A stretch of DNA of 64,000 nucleotides from contig QFDA01000001.1 in the NCBI GenBank assembly GCA_003130815.1, positions 200,131-264,130 on the forward strand, given 5' to 3'. The stretch comes from Bacteroidetes bacterium SCGC AAA795-G10 (GTDB taxonomy: Bacteria; Bacteroidota; Bacteroidia; Flavobacteriales; Flavobacteriaceae). Within the stretch, counting starts at the first letter, position 1, and each line of letters begins with the position of its first letter. The position numbers were made by a program, and so were the translations under genes. This document shows positions 1 through 9,348 of the stretch, piece after piece. Under the pieces are notes generated by a model, which was not told the DNA's origin, searched no databases, and worked only from the letters and a program-made list of their open reading frames with translations.

Positions 1-1400
1 CCAAAGTGCATGACAAAGACGTAAGAAACACAACATTTCAAGATGAGGAGGGGATTTTTAGCTTTCAGGAAAATACTGAGCCTAAAAGAATTTGGAGAAC
101 ACTTGATGAATATAATCTTGTTGGGAAAGTTGATTTAACAAAACGTTTTGTCTTTCTTGGAGAAAATGCTGTGTTAAAGTTTGGTGGATATAGTTCTTTC
201 AAAGAACGCGACTTCGCGATTGCTCAATATTCAGTTAGCAGTAATTTTACATCCGAAAGTGATTGGGCAAATTATGGTGGAGATCCAAATCAACTTTTTA
301 ATCCCACTAATTTAATCTCATCGACAAACCTTGATGGAACCTATATAAATCCGCAAACAACAATAAAACAAGATGCAAACATTTTTAATGCAAGACAACA
401 AAATTTAGCTGGTTATATTTCTAATGAATTTAATTTGAGTTCAAAATTGAAGTCTATTATTGGATTGCGATTTGAAAATTACCAGGTATTTTATACTGGT
501 GAAAATAGTCAACTTGGACAAGTATTTGATAATAATAAAATTATAAGTGAAAACAACTTATTCCCTTCAACAAATTTTATTTATAGTTTAACAGATAACA
601 AGAATTTGCGACTGGCTTATTCATTAACAACCGCTAGACCCAGTTTTAAAGAAGCATCAATTGCTGAAATTTATGATCCCCTTTCAAATTTATTTTTTAT
701 TGGGAATATTAATATCAGACCTACTTACATAGATAACTTTGATCTTAGATATGAATCTTTTGGTGAGGATGCTCAGCTTTTTGCAATGAGTCTGTTTTAC
801 AAAAATTTAACCGATCCCATTGAAATTGGATTTGTAGCAGCTTCTACTTCGAATTATAAACCTCTCAATCTTGAAAATGCGAATGTCATTGGTTTCGAAG
901 TTGAATTAAGAAAAAAATTAAGTGATTGGTTTAAGGGGATTAAAAATTTAAATTTGAATTTTAATGGTTCTTACATCATTTCTGATGAAAAATTTAGTGA
1001 GGATGAGCTAAAGCTCAGGACTTTAGGGCTTAGAGAAGGCGAAACTTTAGGCGACTCAAGACCACTGCAAGGTCAATCCCCATATCTAATTAATGCTGGA
1101 CTTGATTACAATAATCAACAAAAAGGAATTCGAGGAAACTTATATTTTAATGTACAGGGAAAAACTTTAGAAGTTGTTGGAGATGGATTTTATCCTGACG
1201 TTTATACCATGCCATTTAACAGTTTAAATTTTAATTTAAGCAAACAATTTAAAAACAATACAAATCTAACATTTAGAATAAGAAATTTACTAAATGACGA
1301 AAGAGAAAGTTTATTTGAGGGATATGGCGGGACAAAAGAGTATTTTAGATTTAGAAATATTGGAAGGACTTATTCTCTAGGCTACTCTGTTAAATTTTAA
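1..1400 (+). CDS. TonB-dependent receptor, C-terminal part (5' end outside window)
   Basis: Outer-membrane beta-barrel of a TonB-dependent receptor, which would import a bulky substrate using TonB energy. About 464 residues are visible and show alternating amphipathic strands, receptor-like stretches such as LRLAYSLTTARPSFKE and a C-terminal strand ending in aromatic Phe (YSLGYSVKF), as expected for BAM-assembled barrels. The frame is open from the first bases, so the GTG at position 6 is not a real start; the plug domain lies upstream of the window. The next gene begins 15 nt downstream on the same strand and may be cotranscribed. The substrate cannot be told from this part. Family assignment is firm, specificity unknown. 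Confidence 0.88.
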   Translation, partial: KVHDKDVRNTTFQDEEGIFSFQENTEPKRIWRTLDEYNLVGKVDLTKRFVFLGENAVLKFGGYSSFKERDFAIAQYSVSSNFTSESDWANYGGDPNQLFNPTNLISSTNLDGTYINPQTTIKQDANIFNARQQNLAGYISNEFNLSSKLKSIIGLRFENYQVFYTGENSQLGQVFDNNKIISENNLFPSTNFIYSLTDNKNLRLAYSLTTARPSFKEASIAEIYDPLSNLFFIGNINIRPTYIDNFDLRYESFGEDAQLFAMSLFYKNLTDPIEIGFVAASTSNYKPLNLENANVIGFEVELRKKLSDWFKGIKNLNLNFNGSYIISDEKFSEDELKLRTLGLREGETLGDSRPLQGQSPYLINAGLDYNNQQKGIRGNLYFNVQGKTLEVVGDGFYPDVYTMPFNSLNFNLSKQFKNNTNLTFRIRNLLNDERESLFEGYGGTKEYFRFRNIGRTYSLGYSVKF

Positions 1401-1415
1401 TACCTTGATAAACTT

Positions 1416-3680
1416 ATGGACAGCATATATTTATTTATAGTTATCCTGTTAAGTCTATTAGCTATTGGTGATTTAATAGTTGGGGTAAGTAACGATGCTG
1501 TGAATTTTCTAAACTCTGCTATTGGATCTAAGGTTTTTTCGTTTAGAAAAATTATGATTTTTGCTAGCGTAGGCATTCTTTTTGGAGCACTATCCTCTAG
1601 CGGTATGATGGAGGTTGCAAGAAAGGGAATATTTAACCCTGGGGCATTCTTTTTTGATGAGATCATCTTCATCTTCATGGCTGTAATGATGACAGATATT
1701 TTATTATTAGACTTTTTTAATACTATCGGTTTACCAACGTCAACTACCGTCTCTATTGTTTTTGAGTTACTAGGTGCTGCTGTTGTAATGGCAATAATTA
1801 AAATAGCTAAGTCTGATCAACTGCTGTCTGATTTATCAACCTATATAAATACAGAAAAGGCAACTCAGATTATTTTGGGCATCTTACTTTCAGTATTTAT
1901 AGCCTTCTCTATCGGAGCATTAGTGCAATGGATATCCCGAATTATTTACACATTTAATTTTGAAAAAAAACCATCTTGGTTAAATAGTCTTTTTGGGGGA
2001 GTTGCATTAGCTGCTATTTTTAATTTTATATTAATTAAAGGAATAAAAGGTACACCATATTCAAATATGGAACTAGAGCTTTTAAATTCCCAAACAATAA
2101 ACTCCTTTATAGAAAGCAATCTTCTTTCGGTTCAAATCATAAGTTTTATTCTTTGGTTTTTTTTCTCAGTATTAATGAATTTTATCAAATGGGATATTTA
2201 TAAAATTATTATTGGGGTCGGGACTTTTGCTTTGGCACTAGCATTTGCTGGTAATGATTTAGTAAATTTTATAGGTGTCCCTATTGCTGCTTTTCAATCA
2301 TACAAAGCTTGGTTAGGTTCCGGGGTTTCAGCAGAGAGTTTTAGTATGATACAATTAACTCAAAAAGTTCAAACACCTACTATTTTTTTATTTGTCTCTG
2401 GAACAATAATGATAATTACTCTTTGGTTTTCATCAAAAGCAAAAAAGGTTGTCAAAACTTCTTTGGACCTTTCCAATCAATATGGAACTCGTGAACGATT
2501 TAAACCTAATTTTTTATCAAGAATTTTAGTTAGAATATTTATCAATCTAAACGAGATTATTAAAAATGCTATTCCTGAAAAAACTCAGCTTGTATTAAAT
2601 AACTCTTTTAAACAAATCAACCCTAAAGGAAATATTAATGCTAGTAATATTCCTGAATTCGATAAGCTTAGAGCAAGTATAAATCTTGTAGTAGCCTCTG
2701 TTTTAATTTCTTTTGCAACCTCACTTAAATTACCCTTATCAACAACCTATGTGACATTTATGGTAACCATGGGTACTTCACTTGCTGACCGTGCATGGAG
2801 TTCAGATAGTGCAGTTTATAGAGTCTCAGGAGTACTTAATGTAATTGGAGGTTGGTTTTTAACTGCTTTTAGTGCATTTACTGTTGGTGGTATTATAGTG
2901 TATCTTCTTAATATTGGAGGGGTTCAGGTAATTGCAGTAATCATGTTTATTATTTTATTGATAATAGGAAAAAATTATGTTAATCATAGAAAAGAAAATA
3001 AGTCTGTAAGAGAAGAAGAAATTGCTCTTATTGTTGAAAGTAACTCTTTTCAAGGTGTAATTGATCAAAGTGGTTCAACAATAGAACTTGTTCTGAAAAA
3101 AAGTTATAAAGTATATAAACTTATAATACTAGGGCTCTCAACCAATGACCTGGAACCACTTGAAAAGGCAAAAAAGAATTCAAAAAAATTACAGAACAGT
3201 ATTGAAGACTTAAAAGGAAATCTTTTCTACTTTATTCGAAATCTTGAAAAAAGTTCATTGCCAGCTAGTACATTTTATATTGAACTTTTGGGTTACTTAC
3301 ATGATCTATCTGAAGATCTGACTTATTTAGCAAAAATCAGTTATGATCACCTTAATAACAACCACCGTAAATTAACATTTAGTCAAATTAAAGACCTCTT
3401 ATTGATTGAAGAATCAGTAAATAAAATTTTTAAAGAGGGAAAAGAAGCATTTAATTCTATCCAAAATCAAAAGGAATTTGAAGAGGTATTGTTTGAGAAA
3501 AACAATTCATTTGGACTTATAGAATCTAAAATAAATACTCAAATTGAAAGAACAAGAAGTGAGGAGACAAGTCCGAAAAATACTACTCTCTACTTTAACT
3601 TTTTAATAAGAACAAAAGACCTTATTACCCACAAATATGAATTGGTTGAAAAATACTACGGCGTTGTAAAAAAACTTTAA
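1416..3680 (+). CDS. PiT-family inorganic phosphate transporter with PhoU-like C-terminal domain
   Basis: Inner-membrane phosphate permease of the PiT family, 754 residues. Two signature repeats are visible: GVSNDAVNFLNSAIGSK near residue 25 and AFAGNDLVNFIGVPIAA near residue 285. Hydrophobic segments occupy roughly residues 1-360 and 420-530. The last ~210 residues are soluble and helical, resembling the PhoU-like tail common in long Bacteroidota PiT proteins. It converges on the minus-strand MORN-like gene with only 2 nt between stop codons. Substrate is inferred from the family; no pst or pho genes are nearby. Confidence 0.9.
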   Translation: MDSIYLFIVILLSLLAIGDLIVGVSNDAVNFLNSAIGSKVFSFRKIMIFASVGILFGALSSSGMMEVARKGIFNPGAFFFDEIIFIFMAVMMTDILLLDFFNTIGLPTSTTVSIVFELLGAAVVMAIIKIAKSDQLLSDLSTYINTEKATQIILGILLSVFIAFSIGALVQWISRIIYTFNFEKKPSWLNSLFGGVALAAIFNFILIKGIKGTPYSNMELELLNSQTINSFIESNLLSVQIISFILWFFFSVLMNFIKWDIYKIIIGVGTFALALAFAGNDLVNFIGVPIAAFQSYKAWLGSGVSAESFSMIQLTQKVQTPTIFLFVSGTIMIITLWFSSKAKKVVKTSLDLSNQYGTRERFKPNFLSRILVRIFINLNEIIKNAIPEKTQLVLNNSFKQINPKGNINASNIPEFDKLRASINLVVASVLISFATSLKLPLSTTYVTFMVTMGTSLADRAWSSDSAVYRVSGVLNVIGGWFLTAFSAFTVGGIIVYLLNIGGVQVIAVIMFIILLIIGKNYVNHRKENKSVREEEIALIVESNSFQGVIDQSGSTIELVLKKSYKVYKLIILGLSTNDLEPLEKAKKNSKKLQNSIEDLKGNLFYFIRNLEKSSLPASTFYIELLGYLHDLSEDLTYLAKISYDHLNNNHRKLTFSQIKDLLLIEESVNKIFKEGKEAFNSIQNQKEFEEVLFEKNNSFGLIESKINTQIERTRSEETSPKNTTLYFNFLIRTKDLITHKYELVEKYYGVVKKL

Positions 3681-3682
3681 AG

Positions 3683-4039
3683 CTAATCGGAACTAGAAGC
3701 CAAAAGTTCTGGCTTGATCCATTTCTTTGCTCTTAAAATTTTGTTGTCTTTGTAGTCGACCTCGATCAAAGAATCGCCATTCCAAAAAAGCCAACGGTTA
3801 ACTTTTTTCCCCGCTTCAAAACTTCCTTCCGAAATTTTATTCCCATGAAGATCATAACTTACCCAATCTCCATGGTTTTTGCCATCTAAAAAATAGCCTG
3901 TTTGTGAAATATTTCCATTTACATGATATTCTGTAAACTTCACTGATTCACCTTCTTGAACAAATTCACGTCTAGGCTCGTTTTCCTGAGCGTTCAAGGC
4001 TAAGGTTGTAAGTAAAAAAAGACAAATCAGATGTTTCAT
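3683..4039 (-). CDS. Small secreted MORN/YwqK-like repeat protein
   Basis: A 118-residue protein with a signal peptide (hydrophobic core LICLFLLTTLALNA, then QENE). The rest is made of short repeats of the type G-x-F/W-x-x-G-K-x-x-G-x-W, e.g. TGYFLDGKNHGDWVSYDLHG and SEGSFEAGKKVNRWLFW, as in MORN-like proteins often labelled YwqK-family antitoxin in Bacteroidota. No toxin gene is adjacent, so a toxin-antitoxin role is not supported. Probably periplasmic. A consensus -7 box lies 29 nt upstream. Confidence 0.7.
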   Translation of the reverse strand: MKHLICLFLLTTLALNAQENEPRREFVQEGESVKFTEYHVNGNISQTGYFLDGKNHGDWVSYDLHGNKISEGSFEAGKKVNRWLFWNGDSLIEVDYKDNKILRAKKWIKPELLASSSD

Positions 4040-4067
4040 TTTGGAACTAGTTACTTCCTTATTAACA

Positions 4068-4075
4068 CAAAGTTA
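4068..4075 (-). promoter_or_regulatory. Promoter -7 element for the MORN-like gene
   Basis: On the minus strand the sequence reads TAACTTTG, an exact match to the Bacteroidota -7 consensus TAnnTTTG, 29 nt before the ATG at 4039. Just upstream, at 4096-4114, is a perfect 7-bp inverted repeat (TAATGTT, 5-nt spacer, AACATTA), with a further AACATTA copy next to it. Confidence 0.5.
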
Positions 4076-4154
4076 ATAAAAAATAAATATTTAAGTAATG
4101 TTTTGGTAACATTATCTTAACATTAGCTCACAATACATTGATTTACACGAAAAT

Positions 4155-4181
4155 AAAAAGCCCGCATCAGCGGGTTTTATC
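4155..4181 (-). terminator. Rho-independent terminator after nrdA
   Basis: A GC-rich hairpin with stem CCCGC/GCGGG and ATCA loop (extended by flanking A:T pairs) is followed on the minus strand by CTTTTTATTTT. It sits 21 nt past the nrdA stop codon and closes the nrdB-nrdA operon. Confidence 0.8.
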
Positions 4182-4201
4182 AGAATTTATGCTATAATCT
4201 T

Positions 4202-6643
4202 CTAGGATCCACACATCAAACAATCATCATCTTCGCTTTCCTTGGCCTTTGAAAGCATCTGCTTTAATTCTTCAGGAGACAGGGGTTCAACAGGCTGAGG
4301 GGTTGATTCTGAATTAGCTTGATTTGCTGTTATTGCAGTAGCAGGTATTTGAGCAGGAGCCTTTTCTTCTTTAGACTTATTGTCAAGGGTAAACTTAATT
4401 GCATCTACGGCAGATTTTGTCCTTAAATAATACATACCGGTCTTAAGACCCGATTTCCATCCATAGAAATGCATAGAAGTGAGTTTAGCCATAGTTGCTC
4501 CTTCCATAAATAAATTTAGAGACTGGGATTGGTCAATAAAATATCCTCTATGTCTAGACATATCAATGATATCTTTCATACTCATTTCCCAAACGGTTCT
4601 GTAAAGTTCTTTTATGTCAGTTGGAATAGCTTCAATGGTTTGAATTGATCCATTATTTCGCATCAACTCCTGTTTCATTTCCTCATTCCAAAGTCCTTTT
4701 TCAACTAGATCCTCCAGTAAGTGTTTGTTCACTACAATGAATTCGCCTGAAAGCACTCTACGAGTATATATATTTGATGTGTAAGGCTCAAAACATTCAT
4801 TGTTACCAAGAATTTGTGAGGTACTAGCCGTAGGCATAGGTGCAACTAAAAGTGAATTTCTTACACCTTGTTTTTTTACAGTTTTTCTGAGTTTTGCCCA
4901 ATCCCAACGACCACTTAATTCTTCATCCTTTATTCCCCAAAGATTGTGTTGGAACTCACCTTTAGAAATTGGTGAATCTTTATAGGTTTGATAAGGGCCG
5001 TCTTTTTTCGCCTCTTCAGCAGATGCGGTAACGGCTGCAAAATAAAGAGTTTCAAAAATTTCTTGATTTAGTTCTTTGGCCTTTTCAGAAGTAAATGGTA
5101 AACGCAACATTATAAAGGTATCTGCTAGGCCTTGAACACCTAATCCAATTGGACGATGTCTGAAGTTAGAGTTTTCTGCCTCTTTTACTGGATAATAATT
5201 TCGGTCAATTACCCTATTAAGATTTTTAGTAACTCTTACTGTAACATCAAAAAGTGATTTATGATCAAACTCGCCATTCTTAACGAACATCGGAAGGGCA
5301 ATAGATGCAAGATTACATACTGCTATCTCATCTGCTGAGGTATATTCTAGTATTTCAGTACAAAGATTTGAAGAACGTATTGTGCCGAGATTTTTTTGAT
5401 TTGACTTGCGGTTAGCAGAATCCTTGTATAACATATAAGGAGTCCCCGTTTCTATTTGGGATTCAAGAATTTTTTCCCAGAGCTCACGGGCTTTGATTGT
5501 TTTTCTACCTTTACCTTCTCCTTCATATTTTTCATACAATTTTTCAAATTCCTCTCCATGAACATCATACAGTCCTGGACACTCATTAGGACACATAAGG
5601 GTCCATTCACCGTCCTCTTCGACCCTTTTCATAAATAAGTCTGGTGTCCACATGGCATAAAAAAGATCTCTAGCACGCATTTCTTCTTTTCCATGGTTCT
5701 TTTTCAACTCAAGAAAATCAAAAATATCAGCATGCCAAGGTTCAACATATATAGCAAAGGAACCCTTTCTTTTACCACCTCCTTGGTCTACATATCTTGC
5801 AGTATCATTAAATACTCTAAGCATTGGAACGATTCCATTTGATGTTCCATTAGTTCCAGCTATATATGACCCTGTAGCTCTTATGTTATGTATAGATAAC
5901 CCTATACCTCCAGCAGACTGAGATATTTTTGCAGTCTGTTTTAAAGTGTCATAAATACCATCAATGCTGTCATCTTTCATGGTCAAAAGAAAACAAGATG
6001 ACATTTGTGGCTTGGGTGTTCCCGAGTTAAACAATGTAGGTGTGGCATGTGTGAAATACCGCTTAGACATTAATTCATATGTTTCTAGAGCTGATTCAAT
6101 ATCGTCAAGATGAATTCCTATTGAGACTCTCATCAACATATGCTGAGGGCGTTCAACAATTTTACCATTAAGCTTTAATAAGTATGAACGTTCTAAAGTT
6201 TTGAAACCAAAGAAATCATAACCGAAGTCACGGTTATAAATAATACTAGAGTCAAGTTTGTCTGAGTTTTTTTTGATTACTTTGTAAACCTCATCTGAGA
6301 GTAAAGGAGCTTTTTTTTCTGTCCTAGGATTGATATAGTTGTACAAATCATCCATTGTCTCGGAAAAAGATTTTTTTGTGTTCTTATGTAAGTTCGATAC
6401 TGATATACGCGCAGCCAATTTTGCATAATCAGGATGGGTTGTAGTCATGGTTGCGGCAATTTCAGCTGCAAGATTGTCGAGCTCTGAAGTAGTTACGCCA
6501 TCATAAAGTCCCTCAATCACTCGCATAGCAACTCTGACTGGATCTACTAATGGATTTAAACCATAATTTAGTTTTCGAATCCTCGCTGTGATTTTGTCAA
6601 ACATGATGGGCTCCTTTCGACCATCCCTTTTTACTACAAACAT
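4202..6643 (-). CDS. nrdA: Ribonucleoside-diphosphate reductase, alpha (large) subunit, class Ia
   Basis: Catalytic subunit of aerobic ribonucleotide reductase (NDP to dNDP), cytoplasmic, working with the NrdB subunit encoded upstream. 813 residues. Order: N-terminal ATP-cone ([20 protein letters not shown]), the 10-stranded barrel with [12 protein letters not shown] (active-site Cys), SNLCTEI, and [15 protein letters not shown], then a linker rich in Pro/Glu and the mobile C-terminal redox pair in DDCLMCGS. Every expected class I landmark is present. nrdB lies 73 nt upstream on the same strand, so the pair is one operon ending at the hairpin near 4168. Confidence 0.97.
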   Translation of the reverse strand: MFVVKRDGRKEPIMFDKITARIRKLNYGLNPLVDPVRVAMRVIEGLYDGVTTSELDNLAAEIAATMTTTHPDYAKLAARISVSNLHKNTKKSFSETMDDLYNYINPRTEKKAPLLSDEVYKVIKKNSDKLDSSIIYNRDFGYDFFGFKTLERSYLLKLNGKIVERPQHMLMRVSIGIHLDDIESALETYELMSKRYFTHATPTLFNSGTPKPQMSSCFLLTMKDDSIDGIYDTLKQTAKISQSAGGIGLSIHNIRATGSYIAGTNGTSNGIVPMLRVFNDTARYVDQGGGKRKGSFAIYVEPWHADIFDFLELKKNHGKEEMRARDLFYAMWTPDLFMKRVEEDGEWTLMCPNECPGLYDVHGEEFEKLYEKYEGEGKGRKTIKARELWEKILESQIETGTPYMLYKDSANRKSNQKNLGTIRSSNLCTEILEYTSADEIAVCNLASIALPMFVKNGEFDHKSLFDVTVRVTKNLNRVIDRNYYPVKEAENSNFRHRPIGLGVQGLADTFIMLRLPFTSEKAKELNQEIFETLYFAAVTASAEEAKKDGPYQTYKDSPISKGEFQHNLWGIKDEELSGRWDWAKLRKTVKKQGVRNSLLVAPMPTASTSQILGNNECFEPYTSNIYTRRVLSGEFIVVNKHLLEDLVEKGLWNEEMKQELMRNNGSIQTIEAIPTDIKELYRTVWEMSMKDIIDMSRHRGYFIDQSQSLNLFMEGATMAKLTSMHFYGWKSGLKTGMYYLRTKSAVDAIKFTLDNKSKEEKAPAQIPATAITANQANSESTPQPVEPLSPEELKQMLSKAKESEDDDCLMCGS

Positions 6644-6716
6644 ATTTTACATTTTAAGTTTTGCTTTAATTTATGGTTAGAATTAAAAAGATTGATTTAA
6701 AATTTAAAGCGAATTA

Positions 6717-7694
6717 CTAGAAATCAGCATCAAAACTTATTTTCTCGTCTTTTTTTTCATTATTCAATACTCCTGCTTTTTGGTATTCTCCTACACGTTT
6801 TTCAAAGAAATTAGTCTTCCCTTGTAGAGAAATCATATCCATAAAATCGAATGGATTACTTACATTAAATTCTTTTTCGATACCAAGCTCAACCAAAAGA
6901 CGATCTGTAACAAATTCAAGATACTGAGTCATCAGTTTTGCATTCATTCCAATTAAACTTATTGGCAAGGATTCAGTAATGAACTCTCTTTCAATGTTTA
7001 GGGCATCTAACAATATTTCCTTAATTCGTTTGGGTGGAACTTTATTTACAAGATGTTTGTTATGTAGATGAACAGCAAAGTCGCAATGAACGCCCTCATC
7101 TCTAGATATTAATTCATTTGAGAAAGTTAGCCCTGGCATTAATCCTCGTTTCTTTAACCAAAATATTGAGCAAAAAGCTCCTGAGAAAAATATACCCTCT
7201 ACCGCAGCAAATGCAATAAGTCTTTCAGCAAAAGAATCTGATTCAATCCATCTAAGTGCCCAATCTGCTTTCTTTTTTATAGCTGGAAATACTTCAATTG
7301 CTTTAAACAGTTTATCTTTTTCTACATCATCCTTTACATATGTATCAATTAGTAGTGAATAGGTTTCTGAGTGGATATTTTCCATCATAATTTGGAAACC
7401 ATAAAAAAACTTAGCTTCAGAATATTGAACTTCGTTAACAAAATTTTCTGCTAGATTCTCATTTACAATTCCGTCAGAAGCAGCAAAAAAAGCGAGGATA
7501 TGCTTAATAAAATACTTTTCATCATCATTGAGTTTAGAATTCCAATCGGAAAGGTCTTGGTGTAAATCAATTTCTTCAGCAGTCCAAAAACTTGCTTCCA
7601 TTTTTTTATACCATTCCCAAATATCATGATGTTGAATAGGGAAGATTACAAAGCGATTTTCGTTTTCTTGGAGAATAGGTTCTACTGCTGCCAT
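6717..7694 (-). CDS. nrdB: Ribonucleoside-diphosphate reductase, beta (small) subunit
   Basis: Radical-generating diiron (or other dimetal) subunit of class I ribonucleotide reductase, 325 residues. Metal-ligand motifs are visible: [15 protein letters not shown], the E-x-x-H of [14 protein letters not shown] with the candidate radical Tyr just after it, and the second E-x-x-H of [10 protein letters not shown]. First gene of the nrdB-nrdA operon. The upstream 220 nt are AT-rich; on the minus strand an imperfect -7 box (AATCTTTG, one mismatch) lies about 45 nt before the ATG. I could not identify a convincing NrdR box. Confidence 0.96.
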   Translation of the reverse strand: MAAVEPILQENENRFVIFPIQHHDIWEWYKKMEASFWTAEEIDLHQDLSDWNSKLNDDEKYFIKHILAFFAASDGIVNENLAENFVNEVQYSEAKFFYGFQIMMENIHSETYSLLIDTYVKDDVEKDKLFKAIEVFPAIKKKADWALRWIESDSFAERLIAFAAVEGIFFSGAFCSIFWLKKRGLMPGLTFSNELISRDEGVHCDFAVHLHNKHLVNKVPPKRIKEILLDALNIEREFITESLPISLIGMNAKLMTQYLEFVTDRLLVELGIEKEFNVSNPFDFMDMISLQGKTNFFEKRVGEYQKAGVLNNEKKDEKISFDADF

Positions 7695-7917
7695 TTGTCG
7701 TTTTATTAATTAGGTTAAAGAAAGTTGAATTATGAATAACAAAGATTCTAAATTGTATTCAAAATTGAAAGAGCAACTTTTCCACAATGGAGCTTAGTTT
7801 TTAACAAAAAACTATATTTTTTGATTTTTTTCTAAAAAAAATGTTTTTATAAATATCTGTATATCAGTTGATTAAAAAAAGAGGTCTCTGTCAACCCGCA
7901 AAAACACTGACAAACTC

Positions 7918-8485
7918 TTAGGATGTCTTTTTTGCACTTGCATGCAATGCATTAAACCAATCTTTTCCAAATTTTCTAATCAAAGCTGTTTTGACAAATT
8001 GATAGACTGGAATTTTAATAGCCTCACCTAAAGAACAGGCGTCCGAACATATACTCCACTTATGATAATTAACAGCAATTGTCTTATTATATTGGTTTAT
8101 TCTAAGTGGATATAAGTGACAGGATATTGGCTTTTGAAAATCTATTGATTTATTTCTGTAAGCATTTTCTATACCACAAGAGGCAATACCGGTAGATGAA
8201 AAAACTGCATAGGCACATTCTTTTCCCTTTACAAGTGGCGTTTCGAAATCACCATCTAATCCATTTACATAAACTCCTTGTTTTTCAATAGTCTCTATCC
8301 CATTTTTACTCAAATAGGGTTTTATTTTTGAATAATTCTTCTGGAGATATTTAACCTCTTTTTTTTTCCAGTGGTGCTCCTGCTTCACCTGCAACACAAC
8401 ACTCACCTTTGCACTTTGAAATGTTACATGCAAATTCTTCAGATAATACGTCGTCTGAAATCAGAGTATCCTTTACTATAATCAT
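7918..8485 (-). CDS. DUF3109 family protein, interrupted by a homopolymer frameshift
   Basis: Cys-rich protein of the DUF3109 family; function unknown, Cys spacing suggests a metal or Fe-S cluster. The downstream part in one frame carries PLVKGKECAYAVF, CGIENAYRN, ISCHLYPLRI and CSDACSLGE. The family's N-terminal part is present in another frame: ATG at 8485 gives MIIVKDTLISDDVL, then CNISKCKGECCVAGEAGAP and LE. The frames meet in a run of nine A (minus strand; plus 8359-8367). Eight A would join them into one ~189-residue protein, whereas nine lead to a stop within four codons. An annotation starting at 8433 has an artificial N-terminus. It is either a sequencing/assembly indel, a true mutation, or slippage-dependent expression. 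Confidence 0.85.
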
Positions 8486-8540
8486 TAGATTTTTTTGTAA
8501 AAATATATAATAATAGATTTTTTGATTAGAATATCTGATT

Positions 8541-8548
8541 TAGATTTG
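8541..8548 (+). promoter_or_regulatory. Promoter -7 element for the MarC-like gene
   Basis: TAGATTTG matches TAnnTTTG exactly, 15 nt before the GTG start at 8563, with a TTG at 8522-8524 as a possible -33 element (spacing of 16 nt, shorter than usual). The resulting 5' leader would be under about 10 nt. Confidence 0.5.
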
Positions 8549-8562
8549 CAAAAAAAATTAAA

Positions 8563-9132
8563 GTGATTGATGCAAAAGAAATTTTTACTGCTAGTTTAGT
8601 TTTGTTCGCTGTAATTGATATAATTGGGAATATTCCTTTGGTTATATCGCTAAGAGAAAAAGTAGGACACATTCAATCAGAAAAAGCTTCAATAATTGCA
8701 GCAATTATTATGGTTGGATTTTTATTTGTAGGTGAAGAGATACTAAACCTAATTGGAATTGATATTAATTCATTTGCAGTTGCAGGTTCCTTTATTATTT
8801 TTTTTCTAGCCCTTGAGATGATACTCGGAATATCAATTTTTAGTAATGATGCTCCAGAAACAGCCTCAATTGTACCTCTTGCATTTCCAATGATTGCTGG
8901 GGCGGGAACGATGACATCTTTACTTTCATTACGGGCGGAATATCAAGTTTTAAATATCATTTTTGCCATTATAATAAATATTATTTTTGTTTATATAATT
9001 TTAAAATCATCAAAATATATTCAGAATTTTTTAGGTAAATCAGGCATTAACATAATCCGAAAGGTTTTTGGAATTATTCTTCTAGCGATTGCCGTAAAGT
9101 TGTTCACTTCAAACATCAGTCAGCTATTTTAG
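8563..9132 (+). CDS. MarC family integral membrane protein
   Basis: 189-residue inner-membrane protein of the MarC/UPF0056 family, with six hydrophobic segments. Family-typical stretches include TASLVLFAVIDIIGNIPLV near residue 10 and the PLAFPMIAGAGTMTSLL motif near residue 105. Older literature linked MarC to multidrug resistance, but this was withdrawn, and its true function is unsettled. The start is GTG, since no in-frame ATG precedes the first membrane segment. A 66-residue membrane protein follows after 4 nt. Confidence 0.9.
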   Translation: MIDAKEIFTASLVLFAVIDIIGNIPLVISLREKVGHIQSEKASIIAAIIMVGFLFVGEEILNLIGIDINSFAVAGSFIIFFLALEMILGISIFSNDAPETASIVPLAFPMIAGAGTMTSLLSLRAEYQVLNIIFAIIINIIFVYIILKSSKYIQNFLGKSGINIIRKVFGIILLAIAVKLFTSNISQLF

Positions 9133-9136
9133 AATT

Positions 9137-9337
9137 ATGAAAGTATTATATTACATTCTCATTCTAATTGCTTTAAGCATCTTTATATTTAATCTATTTC
9201 AGGTGGATTGGTCAAATCCAATAAATGGAAAAAGTGCAGTTGCTGTCATATGTGCTATAGCATCTGCGAGTGCAGTTTTATTATTAACAATTCTCATTCT
9301 ATCAAAAAAGATTGCTGAAAGACTGAATAAAAAATAG
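9137..9337 (+). CDS. Small two-helix membrane protein
   Basis: 66 residues with two clear hydrophobic helices (about 4-21 and 33-56) separated by a short loop containing VDWSNPINGKSA. No recognised family. It begins 4 nt after the MarC-like gene, so it is probably cotranscribed. It converges with the S41 protease gene, 11 nt away, with no evident terminator hairpin between them. Confidence 0.65.
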   Translation: MKVLYYILILIALSIFIFNLFQVDWSNPINGKSAVAVICAIASASAVLLLTILILSKKIAERLNKK

Positions 9338-9348
9338 TATATCATTTG

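Noticed and set aside
3683-4039. YwqK-type antitoxin of a toxin-antitoxin pair
   Set aside because: The protein is secreted and has MORN-like repeats; there is no adjacent toxin gene.
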